Shown: positions 22,983-31,806, counted from the first letter of the stretch. The stretch: 36,023 bases of DNA from Flavobacterium reichenbachii (GCF_002217435.1 NZ_MUHF01000021.1:313794-349816), one strand, 5' to 3'. The notes: a model not told the origin generated them from the sequence alone. Made by a program: numbers and translations.

Positions 22983-23666
22983 TCATTTTGAAAGTTTATC
23001 GTATTCTTTATCAGTTCCTAAATTTTTAATTTTCAAAATATTTTTAAACTCACGTCGAGTTGGCTTTATTAAATATGAAATTGAATCCAATTCTTTACCT
23101 TTTATAGAAGTAATTGAATCAAGTTTAGTTAAATCAGTTAGTCGATAAATACGCTTAATTTTAAGTATATTCTTTTCTAAGGCTATTGTTTTAATATTCC
23201 AAAAAATAGAATCTCTCGTACTCAATACTAATTGACCATTAATACGTTTTGCTTTTTGATTAAGCGAAAATCTAAACAAAGTATCAATATTTATTTTTGA
23301 TAATTCTAATGAATCACCTTTTTGTGTAGATATCCATTTTTCATGTGTTTCTTTATCAATTAATTGATTATTAATCAAATCAAATCCTTGTTTTAATGTG
23401 TCCAAATAATTTTTATGAACTTTGAATTTGTAGAAATATTCACTTAAGATTCTATCTTCTTCAATTCTTATATAAGTAGAATCATTATTCATATACAAAC
23501 CTTTAAATTTAGAAGGAAAACCATTTAATTCAGAATCATTATCCGGTTGGGGATTTTCAAAATAAAAAGTTACACAGTCATCGCAAAGTTCTGTCGCGGC
23601 AGCATCAGCTTTTTTACATGAATCGAAAATAATTATTAAAACGAGTAGTATAAATATATTTTTCAT
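22983..23666 (-). CDS. lipoprotein, function unknown
   Basis: A hydrophobic signal ends in FDSC (Cys17), so the protein is probably lipidated. The mature part, about 210 residues, is Lys/Asp-rich with many short strand-like segments (NDSTYIRIEEDR, KFKVHKNYLDTL). It contains a CDDC pair soon after the anchor. I recognise no family. ATG 23666 is preferred over an in-frame TTG six bases upstream. The gene starts seven bases after the TIGR02117 gene's stop codon, so they are one operon. The codon pattern is as AT-rich as its neighbours. Confidence 0.75.
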   Translation of the reverse strand: MKNIFILLVLIIIFDSCKKADAAATELCDDCVTFYFENPQPDNDSELNGFPSKFKGLYMNNDSTYIRIEEDRILSEYFYKFKVHKNYLDTLKQGFDLINNQLIDKETHEKWISTQKGDSLELSKINIDTLFRFSLNQKAKRINGQLVLSTRDSIFWNIKTIALEKNILKIKRIYRLTDLTKLDSITSIKGKELDSISYLIKPTRREFKNILKIKNLGTDKEYDKLSK

Positions 23667-23673
23667 AACCAAT

Positions 23674-24351
23674 TTATTGATAATGACAAAAAATCCCTTT
23701 ATCGTAAACCGTCCATAAACTTGCTTTCTGATTCGCCGCTTTTAAGGCGCTGTTTGCCCAAGTATTGCAGGTGTAAAAAAGACTGTAACTTCCTTTTGCC
23801 TCATAAAAAGCATCTTTTTTTCCGTAGCTGTGACCTTCAATCCATTGCGGATGAACCGGATCACTGAAACTATCAGAAATATAAGCAACCAGTTTTTGAT
23901 AATTCTCTTTCGAAATAAAAATAAGTTTGCAGTCTTCTCCTTCCTTTAATTCTTTAAAAAATGTAGTATGCATCGCCGATGTACTTACTCCAAAAGCGGC
24001 TTTTAAAGCTGTACTTGCCTTAAGATCTGACCATTCTGGCGTATCGAGGTAAAATCCTTTATCTCCCCAGCCAAAAGCTACAAAATTTGCTAATGAGTCT
24101 TTTGATTGTGTTTGGCTGAATTGAATTTCGTTTCGCCAATCTTTGATTTCATTTTTTATAGGAACGACAATATCCGTATGAACTCCATTGGAAAGAATAT
24201 AAATTGGAATTGATCTTCTCTGTTTTGTAAGATCAGCATTTGAATTAACGGTAATTTTAGAAATCAGGTAAACTGAAATTACATAAAGAACAAGAAAACT
24301 AAGAATTCCGCAAAGGGTCCAGCCCAGAAATTTGAAAGATTTTTTCAGCAT
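23674..24351 (-). CDS. TIGR02117/DUF2459 family membrane-anchored protein
   Basis: One N-terminal transmembrane helix (about residues 10-32) is followed by a soluble domain of about 190 residues, probably periplasmic. Conserved-looking segments include SNGVHTDIVVP, FGWGDKGFYLDTPEW and YTCNTWANSALKAA. The CNTWAN with an upstream GVHTD His recalls a papain-like or NlpC/P60-type arrangement, so an amidase or protease role is possible but unproven. The family was first noted near urease genes; none are here. It forms an operon with the lipoprotein that follows. Confidence 0.85.
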   Translation of the reverse strand: MLKKSFKFLGWTLCGILSFLVLYVISVYLISKITVNSNADLTKQRRSIPIYILSNGVHTDIVVPIKNEIKDWRNEIQFSQTQSKDSLANFVAFGWGDKGFYLDTPEWSDLKASTALKAAFGVSTSAMHTTFFKELKEGEDCKLIFISKENYQKLVAYISDSFSDPVHPQWIEGHSYGKKDAFYEAKGSYSLFYTCNTWANSALKAANQKASLWTVYDKGIFCHYQ

Positions 24352-24432
24352 TTTTAATGGTTTATTTTAGATTAGTAATTGGTTAATTTTCTGTAACCAA
24401 TTTTTGAGCCAAAAATTTTATTTATTGAAATG

Positions 24433-24487
24433 GTACACGGATTTTACAGATTCGCTTTCGCGAAAGCGCCAATTTACACAGATTTTT
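24433..24487 (+). repeat. ACACRGATTTT direct repeats around a 16-bp palindrome
   Basis: ACACGGATTTTACAGATT and TTTACACAGATTTTT flank the palindrome at 24453-24468. They look like copies of a short intergenic repeat of about 10 bp. Confidence 0.5.
24453..24468. repeat. perfect 16-bp palindrome CGCTTTCGCGAAAGCG
   Basis: The sequence equals its own reverse complement. It is strikingly GC-rich for this gap and lies between the TIGR02117 gene and ychF. I recall similar palindromes being common in Flavobacteriaceae intergenic DNA, but cannot check that here. Confidence 0.8.
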
Positions 24488-24515
24488 ATTCTCATTTTTG
24501 TTCATTTTAAAGCAT

Positions 24516-24546
24516 AAAAAAACTGCTGAATTTCTCCAGCAGTTTT
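24516..24546 (-). terminator. terminator for ychF
   Basis: AAAACTGCTG (24519-24528) pairs perfectly with CAGCAGTTTT (24537-24546). On the minus strand the stem is followed by a run of seven T, correct for the gene that ends at 24580. Three copies of TCTATTTT lie between the gene and the stem (about 24549-24572). Confidence 0.85.
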
Positions 24547-24579
24547 ATTCTATTTTCTATTTTCTATTTTCAAAAAAAA

Positions 24580-25674
24580 TTACACGTTGAAACGGAAGTG
24601 CATTACATCACCATCTTTTACAACATATTCTTTTCCTTCTACTTTAAATTTTCCAGCTTCTTTAGCTTTTGCCTCAGAACCGTATTGAACGTAATCTTCG
24701 TATGAAATAACTTCTGCACGAATAAAACCTTTTTCGAAATCAGTATGGATCACTCCGGCTGCTTGTGGCGCAGTTGCTCCAATGTTGATTGTCCAGGCAC
24801 GAACTTCTTTTACACCTGCTGTAAAGTAAGTCTGCTGCTTTAATAATTTGTAAGCGGCACGAATTAAAACTGATGCTCCCGGTTCTGTCAATCCCATATC
24901 TTCAAGAAAAACCTGACGCTCTTCATAGCTTTCTAATTCTGTAATATCTGCCTCTGCTCCTACTGAAAGGATTATAACTTCTGCATCTTCGTCTTTTACC
25001 AATTCACGAACCTGATCTACATATTTGTTTCCGTTTACAGCTGAATTTTCGTCAACATTACAAACATATAAAACTGGTTTTGCTGTAATTAACTGAAAAG
25101 ACTCCATTAAAACTTCTTCATCATTACCTTGAGGAACAATAGTACGAGCTGATTTTGCCTGCAATAATGATTCTCTGATTCTGTCTAGAAGTGCTTTTTC
25201 TGTCTGCGCTTCTTTATTTCCGGTTTTTGCTGCACGATTTACTTTTTCTAAACGTTTTTCAACAGTTTCTAAGTCTTTCAACTGCAATTCGATATCGATT
25301 GTTTCTTTGTCACGAATTGGGTTTACGTTTCCGTCAACGTGTACAATATTATCATTGTCAAAACAACGCAAAACGTGAATAATTGCGTTACATTCTCTAA
25401 TGTTTCCTAAAAACTGATTTCCAAGACCTTCACCTTTGCTTGCTCCTTTTACCAAACCTGCAATATCAACAATATCAACTGTTGCCATTTGTACACGCTC
25501 TGGTTTTACCAGTTCTTCCAATTTATTGATTCTCGGATCCGGAACGTTTACAACACCAATATTAGGTTCGATTGTACAAAAAGGAAAGTTGGCACTTTGC
25601 GCTTTTGCATTAGATAAACAATTAAATAATGTTGATTTTCCAACATTTGGTAATCCTACAATTCCTGCTTTCAT
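24580..25674 (-). CDS. ychF: redox-responsive ATPase YchF (Obg-like, OLA1 family)
   Basis: YchF binds the ribosome and hydrolyses ATP in preference to GTP. The G1 loop is GLPNVGKST (about residues 7-15) and G3 is DIAGLVKGASKG. At the G4 position, CNVDE (about 210-214) replaces NKxD, which explains the ATP preference in this family. An inserted coiled coil (about 130-195, LKDLETVEKRLEKVNRAAK) is followed by the C-terminal TGS domain (VRAWTINIGATAPQAAGVIH...VKDGDVMHFRFNV). Length (364) is exactly typical. It has its own terminator and a long upstream gap holding a possible promoter. The call is secure. Confidence 0.97.
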   Translation of the reverse strand: MKAGIVGLPNVGKSTLFNCLSNAKAQSANFPFCTIEPNIGVVNVPDPRINKLEELVKPERVQMATVDIVDIAGLVKGASKGEGLGNQFLGNIRECNAIIHVLRCFDNDNIVHVDGNVNPIRDKETIDIELQLKDLETVEKRLEKVNRAAKTGNKEAQTEKALLDRIRESLLQAKSARTIVPQGNDEEVLMESFQLITAKPVLYVCNVDENSAVNGNKYVDQVRELVKDEDAEVIILSVGAEADITELESYEERQVFLEDMGLTEPGASVLIRAAYKLLKQQTYFTAGVKEVRAWTINIGATAPQAAGVIHTDFEKGFIRAEVISYEDYVQYGSEAKAKEAGKFKVEGKEYVVKDGDVMHFRFNV

Positions 25675-25803
25675 CTGTAGATAATTTGTTTTTTATTGGT
25701 TTCAACCCGTCTCAAGCCCCGAAATTACTGCTCTACGCACCAAATACTTAGCTCCTGATTAGTCGTATTTATATTACTTTTTAAGATGTCTTTAATTTTG
25801 ACA

Positions 25804-25846
25804 AAATCATATATTTTGCCCTTAAAATTTTGCAAATATATGATTT
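25804..25846. promoter_or_regulatory. interrupted inverted repeat, 15-bp arms
   Basis: AAATCATATATTTTGC (25804-25819) is the reverse complement of GCAAATATATGATTT (25832-25846) except for one bulged T, around a 12-nt spacer. The right arm contains the -7 box proposed for ychF, so protein binding or cruciform formation here could control it. Confidence 0.6.
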
Positions 25847-25866
25847 AATACCTCGTAACTATACAA
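25833..25866 (-). promoter_or_regulatory. candidate promoter for ychF
   Basis: On the minus strand, TTG (complement of 25864-25866) and TATATTTG (complement of 25833-25840) are 23 bp apart, at the upper limit of the consensus. The leader would be about 150 nt. Confidence 0.4.
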
Positions 25867-26002
25867 AAAATGCCAATATATGTTTTTTTAGTACTTTTCT
25901 TAAAAAAAATAAAACTTTTTTGTAATATTTTGTTAAATAAGACTATTTTTATCACCAAATTTAACAAATCATATAGCATTTTTAACCAAAACCACTATTA
26001 CC

Positions 26003-28732
26003 ATGAAAAGAATTGCAATTTTATTTTTTTTATTTAACACCGTCTTTATTTTTGCGCAGAAGCAAATATCGGGTGTAGTAAAAGACAACACAGGAAGCCC
26101 CTTGCCTGGTGTAAACATTATTGAGAAAGGAACAAACAACGGTGCTTCTACCGATAGTGACGGATCTTATAAAATAACAGTTAAAGAAGGTGCCTCATTA
26201 GTTTTTACATATTTAGGTTACAGCAGTGTTACAAAATTGGCTAATGCATCTCAAATTGACGTTTCTTTATCTGAAGAAGGCGGACAAAGTCTTGATGAAG
26301 TAGTAGTTACAGGATCCAGAACCGCTGCCAGAAGTAACACAACCAGTGCACTGCCTATTGATGTATTGTCTTCTAAAGACTTAACATCCACCGGGCAGGC
26401 TACGTTTGACAAGGCGCTGCAATACAAAATCCCTTCCTTTAATACCGTACAAACTCCTGTAAACGATGCCACGTCGTTATTAGATCCGTACGAGATTAGA
26501 AATATGGGACCCAGCAGAACTTTAATCCTTATTAATGGTAAACGTAAAAACTTAAGTTCTTTATTATATGTACAAACTTCTCCGGGACGTGGAGAAACGG
26601 GTGCAGATATTTCTGCTATTCCAACAGATGCGATCGAAAGAGTTGAGATTCTTCGTGATGGTGCTTCTGCCCAATACGGTTCTGACGCTATTGCAGGTGT
26701 TGTAAATATCATTTTAAAGAAAAACGTTACTGACAGCTATGTAACTCTAAGAAGCGGTATTACTTCTGAAGGTGATGGAGAAATGCTTGGTGTGAGCTTA
26801 AACAGCGGTACCACTGTTGGAGAAAAAGGTTTTCTAAATTACACTATCGATTTCTCTAAAGTAAATTTAGCAAACAGACCAGGAACAGTAGATGCAGAAG
26901 GAGATGCCGGAGATTTTGGAGCTACACTTGCAGATGTTCAATCTTATCTTGCCAAATATCCTGATGCCAGAAATATTAATGGTTCGCCAGAGAACGCTTC
27001 TGCAAAATTCTTAATTAACGGAGGAAGTCCTATTAGTGAAAATACCAATTTATACTATAACGCAGCTTATGTTTACAAAAAAGTAAAATCGTTTGCCAAC
27101 TTTAGAACACCTTATTGGAGACCATTATCAGACGACCCATATCTTAATGATTTCTACGGAAACGGTGATGCTGCTAATCCATCATACGAAGGATATGGAC
27201 CTACTTTTGAGGGTGATTTATCTGATTATAATGGTACATTGGGCTTTAAAAACGTTAAAAACGGCTGGAATACAGATGCCAGTGTAACAGTGGGCGGTAA
27301 CAAACAGCTTTATTCTGTAAACAATTCTGTAAACAGATCAGACATACTGGATACTGATGGAAATAACGTTTATAGAGAAAATAGTCCAATCTCGTTTAAA
27401 CCAGGAGGAGCTTCTTTTAATCATATCGTTGGAAATCTTGACATTTCTAAAATTCTATCGGATCAGTTTAGTATTGGTTTTGGAACTGAATTTAGATCTG
27501 AATATTTCTCCGTAATAGAAGGAGATAAAGCTTCTTGGGACGGAACTGGTGCTGACTCTTTTGCTGGAAACAGACCTGAAAATTCTGGAAAATGGAACAG
27601 ATATAATGTAGGGGTTTACTTAGATGTCGCCTTTGATGTTACAAAAGACTTCCAGATAAACGGAACTGTTCGTCATGAAGAGTATAGCGACTTTGGAGGA
27701 GCAACGGTTTGGAAAGCAAGTACAAGATATAAATTCCTTGACGATAAAATTACCTTTAGAGGATCTGTATCTACAGGTTTTAGAGCACCGACTTTACACC
27801 AAATTTATACTCAAAAATCACAATACTCTTTTGTAGCAGGACAAGGTATTCAAATTAGCGGTATCATCAATAATGTTTCGCCGCAAGCACGTCAATTAGG
27901 GATTCGTCCTTTAGATGCAGAAAAATCAACCAATATAACTGTTGGTGTTGGAGCAAAACCTTTTCAAAACTTTACTGTAACTGTAGATTACTATAACATA
28001 AAAGTTGAAGACAGAATTGTTTTAGGAGACAGACAAAACACCCGATTTGGAAATGTAGCTTGGTTCTCTAACTCATTCGACACTAGAACTTCTGGTTTAG
28101 ATATAGTTCTAGGTTATAATAATGTTGGTATCGGAGAAGGTAAATTAGGATTTAATTTATCTGGAAACGTTACTTTAGAAAATGAAAGAATTTCTCCTGT
28201 AACACAAAATTCATTTGGTGATATCTTAAACTCTTTGACTTTTACATCAAGACCTGAAACAAAATGGATTCTGGGGATCAATTATGAAATTGGTAAATTC
28301 GGATTTTCTTTAAATAATACTTATTTTGGAAAAACAACTTTTAATCAAGATGGTTTAATTTCTAATGAGGTTAGAGATACTGATGGTAATCTACTTAGAG
28401 ATGCTAATGGCGATCCTGTAAGAGATGAGACTAAACCGAATCTTAAAACACAGTTTATTCCTAAAATTGTTACTGACTTAGGCGTTACTTTCAATCCTAA
28501 CGAAAAATTTACAATTGCATTAAATGTAAACAACTTATTTAATGTGCTGCCAGAATGGAAATTCGTAGCAGAAAATGAACAAGGAGCTGCATTACTTGCT
28601 GACCCTGCAAGAACAAAACAACAATCTAACTTACTTACTTTTAACCAGCGTTATTCTACAATGACTTATGATGGATTCCATTTCAGTCAATTAGGAACAA
28701 TGTTTAATTTATCTTTAAGCTACAAGTTTTAA
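26003..28732 (+). CDS. TonB-dependent outer-membrane receptor with carboxypeptidase-D-like N-terminal domain
   Basis: The signal peptide covers about residues 1-19. A CarboxypepD_reg-like repeat follows (about 20-90, ISGVVKDNTGSPLPGVNI...FTYLGYSSV), then SLDEVVVTGSR. The plug domain (about 115-245) includes IRNMGPSRTLILINGKR and RVEILRDGASAQYGSDAIAGVVNIIL. The rest is a 22-strand beta barrel ending LSLSYKF with a terminal Phe, as outer-membrane proteins need. No SusD gene follows, so it is not a standard glycan SusCD pair. The ligand may be a siderophore, vitamin, peptide or sugar. At 909 residues it is average. The gene ends at a terminator. Confidence 0.93.
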   Translation: MKRIAILFFLFNTVFIFAQKQISGVVKDNTGSPLPGVNIIEKGTNNGASTDSDGSYKITVKEGASLVFTYLGYSSVTKLANASQIDVSLSEEGGQSLDEVVVTGSRTAARSNTTSALPIDVLSSKDLTSTGQATFDKALQYKIPSFNTVQTPVNDATSLLDPYEIRNMGPSRTLILINGKRKNLSSLLYVQTSPGRGETGADISAIPTDAIERVEILRDGASAQYGSDAIAGVVNIILKKNVTDSYVTLRSGITSEGDGEMLGVSLNSGTTVGEKGFLNYTIDFSKVNLANRPGTVDAEGDAGDFGATLADVQSYLAKYPDARNINGSPENASAKFLINGGSPISENTNLYYNAAYVYKKVKSFANFRTPYWRPLSDDPYLNDFYGNGDAANPSYEGYGPTFEGDLSDYNGTLGFKNVKNGWNTDASVTVGGNKQLYSVNNSVNRSDILDTDGNNVYRENSPISFKPGGASFNHIVGNLDISKILSDQFSIGFGTEFRSEYFSVIEGDKASWDGTGADSFAGNRPENSGKWNRYNVGVYLDVAFDVTKDFQINGTVRHEEYSDFGGATVWKASTRYKFLDDKITFRGSVSTGFRAPTLHQIYTQKSQYSFVAGQGIQISGIINNVSPQARQLGIRPLDAEKSTNITVGVGAKPFQNFTVTVDYYNIKVEDRIVLGDRQNTRFGNVAWFSNSFDTRTSGLDIVLGYNNVGIGEGKLGFNLSGNVTLENERISPVTQNSFGDILNSLTFTSRPETKWILGINYEIGKFGFSLNNTYFGKTTFNQDGLISNEVRDTDGNLLRDANGDPVRDETKPNLKTQFIPKIVTDLGVTFNPNEKFTIALNVNNLFNVLPEWKFVAENEQGAALLADPARTKQQSNLLTFNQRYSTMTYDGFHFSQLGTMFNLSLSYKF

Positions 28733-28753
28733 GTTCAGCTTTGTTTAATATAT

Positions 28754-28788
28754 AAAATGGGTTGTCTTAGGATGACCCATTTTTTTTA
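28754..28788 (+). terminator. rho-independent terminator after the receptor gene
   Basis: AAAATGGGT (28754-28762) pairs with ACCCATTTT (28775-28783), followed by more T. The stem contains an ATG that opens a longer in-frame start for the next gene; this is why the start at 28814 is preferred. Confidence 0.85.
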
Positions 28789-28813
28789 TAATTTTATTAA
28801 AAAAAATATTAGT

Positions 28814-29560
28814 ATGGCAAATTTATATGATGGAAAAATGGCTGCTATTTACGATGCGATGTACCAGACTTTTGTCAATTATGACGAAGAATATACTTTT
28901 TACAACAATTTAATTCAGGAAAACAATGGTGCTGCTACCTTAGAAATAGGAAGCGGAACGGGAAATCTTGCAAAGCGATTCGAAGCAAATAAACAGAATT
29001 ATTTAGGTCTTGATTACAGCGCCGATATGATTGCAATTGCAAAGCAACGTAATAAAAATAGTTCTTTTATTCAGGGAGATATGCGTGATTTTAAACTGGA
29101 TAAACCTGTAGATTCGATTTTAATAACGGGAAGATCTACAAGTTACCTAATTAGTAATGATGACATTAATAGAACTTTTGAATCTGTTTATAAAAATCTG
29201 ACTCAAGATGGAGTTTTTATTTTCGATTTTATAGATGCCAATCGATTTATTCCTTTTACAAAAAACAATCCGGTAATTGTTCACGAAGCCGAATTTGAAA
29301 ACATTAATTATATAAGAGAAAGTCATTGGGACACTAATAATTCCTTAGAAAATTTTATGCTCGAATGGACTGCTCAATATTACACGATTATAAATGGAGA
29401 GAAAGAAATTATTGAAAATGATTTTTCTACGGTTCGGGTATTTACACTTAACGAAATCGAGCTTTTTCTATATCTAAATAATTTCGAAATTCTAAAAACT
29501 ATAGATCGAAAAACATATGCTTACGACACCTACGTTATTGTGGCAAAAAAAATATCCTGA
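28814..29560 (+). CDS. class I SAM-dependent methyltransferase
   Basis: This 248-residue protein has motif I LEIGSGTGNLAKRFE (about residues 43-57), motif II GLDYSADMIAIAK with its ribose-binding Asp, and QGDMRDF. The start at 28814 (MANLYDGKMAAIYDAMYQ) fits family members; the longer frame would begin inside the upstream terminator. The substrate is not evident. It is unrelated in detail to the methyltransferase at 1744. The last ten bases, including the stop codon, form the left arm of a terminator hairpin. Confidence 0.85.
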   Translation: MANLYDGKMAAIYDAMYQTFVNYDEEYTFYNNLIQENNGAATLEIGSGTGNLAKRFEANKQNYLGLDYSADMIAIAKQRNKNSSFIQGDMRDFKLDKPVDSILITGRSTSYLISNDDINRTFESVYKNLTQDGVFIFDFIDANRFIPFTKNNPVIVHEAEFENINYIRESHWDTNNSLENFMLEWTAQYYTIINGEKEIIENDFSTVRVFTLNEIELFLYLNNFEILKTIDRKTYAYDTYVIVAKKIS

Positions 29561-29590
29561 GAACTTGTTTAACTCAGGATATTTTTTTTA
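29551..29590. terminator. strong terminator overlapping the methyltransferase stop codon
   Basis: AATATCCTGAG (29551-29561) pairs with CTCAGGATATT (29573-29583), followed by T-runs. The left arm includes the TGA stop (29558-29560). It lies between convergent genes and may also serve the minus strand. Confidence 0.9.
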
Positions 29591-29596
29591 TCTAAA

Positions 29597-30760
29597 TCAC
29601 ATTTTAAATTCTAATGCATCTATCAGTCCTTTTTCTTCTTCTGTGGCTGTAAAACCAGAAATATCCCAATATTTGGTTAGAATGTGATTCTTTTTATTAA
29701 AAAGTGTTTTTTCTTTAAAAACGTCACTTTCATTATAAGTAAACTTTTGCTTATTGAAATTTGTGGTTATAAAATTATTACGAATTTGAATGTTTTTTAC
29801 CTGATCTTTCAAAACAAGATCATAAGCAATTTCTTCATTCGAACTTAACAGATAATAATCTAAACCGTCTAATCTGTAATTTACTTTTACAATTGATCTT
29901 GTTATATTTTTAGCTCCGATTTTTGTTTTATCTTCTACTGCGGCAAGAGTTCCCGGAGTAACAATAATAGAAAATTCTATTATTAATTTCTGTTCAGAAT
30001 CGTATACAATTTCAAAACTATCCAAAGCTTCTTTGGCTGTATCCAAAGGCGTGATAGACATAATGTAATAATTTTTATTTACAGGATGGCCTTTTATACC
30101 AAACTCGTATTCTTTTTTTGATTTTGAATTTAAAACTGGATTAAAGTAATTTAAATTATAATAATTCTCCATTATATTATTCAAATCATATCCTTTTAAG
30201 TCAGCACTAACATCCGTTTCTATTAGTCCGTAAGAACGATTCTGCTCTACTAAAAGAGTGGTTCCAACCTTTTTTTGATTTACCTCAAACTGAAAATTAA
30301 CAAGTCCGTCATTATAGTAAGAATACTTGTTATCAAGCATAAAAAACTCTCTAACATACACCTTAAGACGAGAAGAAACTGCCAATTTTTTTTCAGAGTT
30401 AGAAACAATTTTCTGCAGTATTTTTTCTGGAGATTCTTTAGACAATACAACCTCGTCCAGTTTATTATCCTTACTCTTTAAGTACACTACAAATTCAGAT
30501 TCTTTTAATGAAGCCCAGCGTACTGTTAAAGTCTCATAATTGGTTTCAGAAACCTCTATATTAGAACCTCCGGCAAGTACAAAACTCACCTTTCCATCTT
30601 GGTTGCTTAATAAAATTTGTTTTGTTTTAAGTACAACAACCGTCGCATTTTCTATAGGAAGCTGTGTTTCTATATCTTTTACAATGATAGAATATTCTGA
30701 ATTTTGGGCAAAAACACTCGCACTAAAGAGTATAACAGTCAAAAGTATAAATCTCTTCAT
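29597..30760 (-). CDS. exported carboxypeptidase-D-like domain protein
   Basis: A signal peptide (about residues 1-19, ending FAQ) leads to a CarboxypepD_reg-like beta domain (about 22-95, SIIVKDIETQLPIENATVVVL...NYETLTV). KLDEVVL follows, then about 280 residues rich in Tyr, Lys and beta strands. This architecture is common in Bacteroidota surface or periplasmic proteins that are not TonB receptors, since there is no plug or barrel. ATG 30760 is used; the alternative two codons upstream begins with TTG. No partner gene is linked, and the function is unknown. Confidence 0.8.
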   Translation of the reverse strand: MKRFILLTVILFSASVFAQNSEYSIIVKDIETQLPIENATVVVLKTKQILLSNQDGKVSFVLAGGSNIEVSETNYETLTVRWASLKESEFVVYLKSKDNKLDEVVLSKESPEKILQKIVSNSEKKLAVSSRLKVYVREFFMLDNKYSYYNDGLVNFQFEVNQKKVGTTLLVEQNRSYGLIETDVSADLKGYDLNNIMENYYNLNYFNPVLNSKSKKEYEFGIKGHPVNKNYYIMSITPLDTAKEALDSFEIVYDSEQKLIIEFSIIVTPGTLAAVEDKTKIGAKNITRSIVKVNYRLDGLDYYLLSSNEEIAYDLVLKDQVKNIQIRNNFITTNFNKQKFTYNESDVFKEKTLFNKKNHILTKYWDISGFTATEEEKGLIDALEFKM

Positions 30761-30870
30761 ATACAATTATTAATTAATCCAACAAATTGTTAAAACAGTC
30801 ATCAAATTAAATAAAAATAAAGCATTAAACACCAACAAAATACGAAATACTTAAAATTTTAGCACAAAAA

Positions 30871-30898
30871 AAGCCCCAAGCATTAATACTTAGGACTT
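30871..30898 (-). terminator. terminator after the DUF3592-like gene
   Basis: On the minus strand, AAGTCCTAAG pairs with CTTGGGGCTT (two G-U pairs in RNA), followed by seven T. It sits about 30 bases beyond the stop codon at 30928. Confidence 0.8.
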
Positions 30899-30927
30899 TT
30901 CTTATGTATTTATTATGTTTTAATATT

Positions 30928-31359
30928 TTATACGAAATTTTTTATAAAACCAAATATAAAAAGGAATGAAAGTAAAACCAAAATTAATTCGTTGTATTCA
31001 ATCCAATAATAAAATAAACTAAAAATTTTTGTATGAGAATCGTCTTGCTTTTCAACTAAAACAGTTATTTTTTCATTTATATTGAAGTTTGTAATCAGCT
31101 TTAATTCACCTTGATCACAATTCACAGTATCATTTTTTGTGTAATATTCAATAGTCGGAATTTCTCTCGAAATGTTAAGACTTCCTCGTCTTCCTGCAGT
31201 TTGGTGACTCGATGTGATTTTATGAAGTCCAACTACTTTCCCTTCGTAGAAAAAATAATTATTAAGGTTATTAATTTTCAAATACATGAAACCGATAAAA
31301 ACCATAAAAAAACTAACAAGAACAGATCGTTTTCTTATAAAATCACGCAGTTTATTCAT
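30928..31359 (-). CDS. DUF3592-like two-span membrane protein
   Basis: This 143-residue protein has two transmembrane helices, at about residues 14-30 and 120-138. Between them is a beta-rich, probably periplasmic segment (YEGKVVGLHKITSS...PTIEYYTKNDTV...FNINEKITVLVEK). This matches the layout of DUF3592 proteins, of unknown role. ATG 31359 overlaps the end of the ferredoxin gene by eight bases, so its translation is probably coupled. A longer ORF reading back to 31398 would lie inside the ferredoxin gene and is rejected. Confidence 0.7.
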   Translation of the reverse strand: MNKLRDFIRKRSVLVSFFMVFIGFMYLKINNLNNYFFYEGKVVGLHKITSSHQTAGRRGSLNISREIPTIEYYTKNDTVNCDQGELKLITNFNINEKITVLVEKQDDSHTKIFSLFYYWIEYNELILVLLSFLFIFGFIKNFV

Positions 31360-31702
31360 TATGCAGGAAAGCCTGACGAGCCAATAAAGTCTCCTCATCT
31401 TCTACATGATTGTCATCTGGCACACAGCAGTCTACAGGACAAACAGCAGCACATTGCGGCTCGTCATGAAAACCTTTACATTCTGTACATTTACCCGGAA
31501 CGATATAATAGATTTCATCCGAAATTGGATTTTGAGCATCCTCAGCATCCACTTCTGTACCATCTGGCAAAATTATTTTTCCAGAAAGACTGGTTCCGTC
31601 TTTATATCTCCAATCGTCTGCTCCTTCGTATATTGCTGTATTTGGGCACTCTGGTTCACAAGCTCCACAATTTATACATTCGTCTGTTATAACTATTGCC
31701 AT
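31352..31702 (-). CDS. ferredoxin with two [4Fe-4S] clusters
   Basis: This 116-residue low-potential electron carrier has the first cluster motif CINCGACEPECP (about residues 11-22). The second motif is CTECKGFHDEPQCAAVCP, with the extended spacing seen in Allochromatium/YfhL-type ferredoxins. Between them lies an insert of about 45 residues containing YKDGTSL and a Asp-rich stretch; this is longer than classical 2[4Fe-4S] ferredoxins of about 60-80 residues. It is divergent from acyl-CoA reductase. The reductase is a possible electron partner only by position, since LuxC-type enzymes use NAD(P)H. Confidence 0.93.
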   Translation of the reverse strand: MAIVITDECINCGACEPECPNTAIYEGADDWRYKDGTSLSGKIILPDGTEVDAEDAQNPISDEIYYIVPGKCTECKGFHDEPQCAAVCPVDCCVPDDNHVEDEETLLARQAFLHNE

Positions 31703-31714
31703 TTCTTTATTAGT

Positions 31715-31738
31715 CTTAAAGTTAAAATCCTTAAAGTT
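31715..31738. repeat. CTTAAAGTT direct repeat, two copies
   Basis: CTTAAAGTT occurs at 31715-31723 and 31730-31738, 15 bp apart, in the gap between ferredoxin and acyl-CoA reductase. Confidence 0.6.
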
Positions 31739-31773
31739 TGTAAAGCCAAAAAAATCAAAAAAGCTATTCCTGC

Positions 31774-31806
31774 CTTTTGACCGTGTGACTTTTGACTTTC
31801 GACTTA
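31774..31806 (+). repeat. TTTTGAC/TTTCGAC short tandem array
   Basis: Variants TTTTGAC, GTGTGAC, TTTTGAC and TTTCGAC follow one another with a 7-8 base period. The third unit contains the -33 TTG of the acyl-CoA reductase promoter. Confidence 0.55.

Larger units (their letters stand above)
25675..26002. other. 328-base intergenic region between divergent ychF and the TonB receptor
   Basis: No gene is visible. It holds a large inverted repeat (25804-25846), a candidate minus-strand promoter (25833-25866) and long A/T runs near the receptor start. I found no clear TAnnTTTG for the receptor. Confidence 0.7.

Noticed and set aside
25675..26002. tRNA, riboswitch or small gene in the largest gap
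   Set aside because: I found no cloverleaf, known aptamer core or convincing ORF; only the inverted repeat and AT-rich tracts.
26003..28732. SusC of a polysaccharide utilisation locus
   Set aside because: No SusD-like lipoprotein or glycoside hydrolase follows; the next gene is a methyltransferase after a terminator.
28757..28813. Longer N-terminus for the methyltransferase at 28814
   Set aside because: The extra codons start inside the terminator stem of the preceding gene and do not resemble the family N-terminus.
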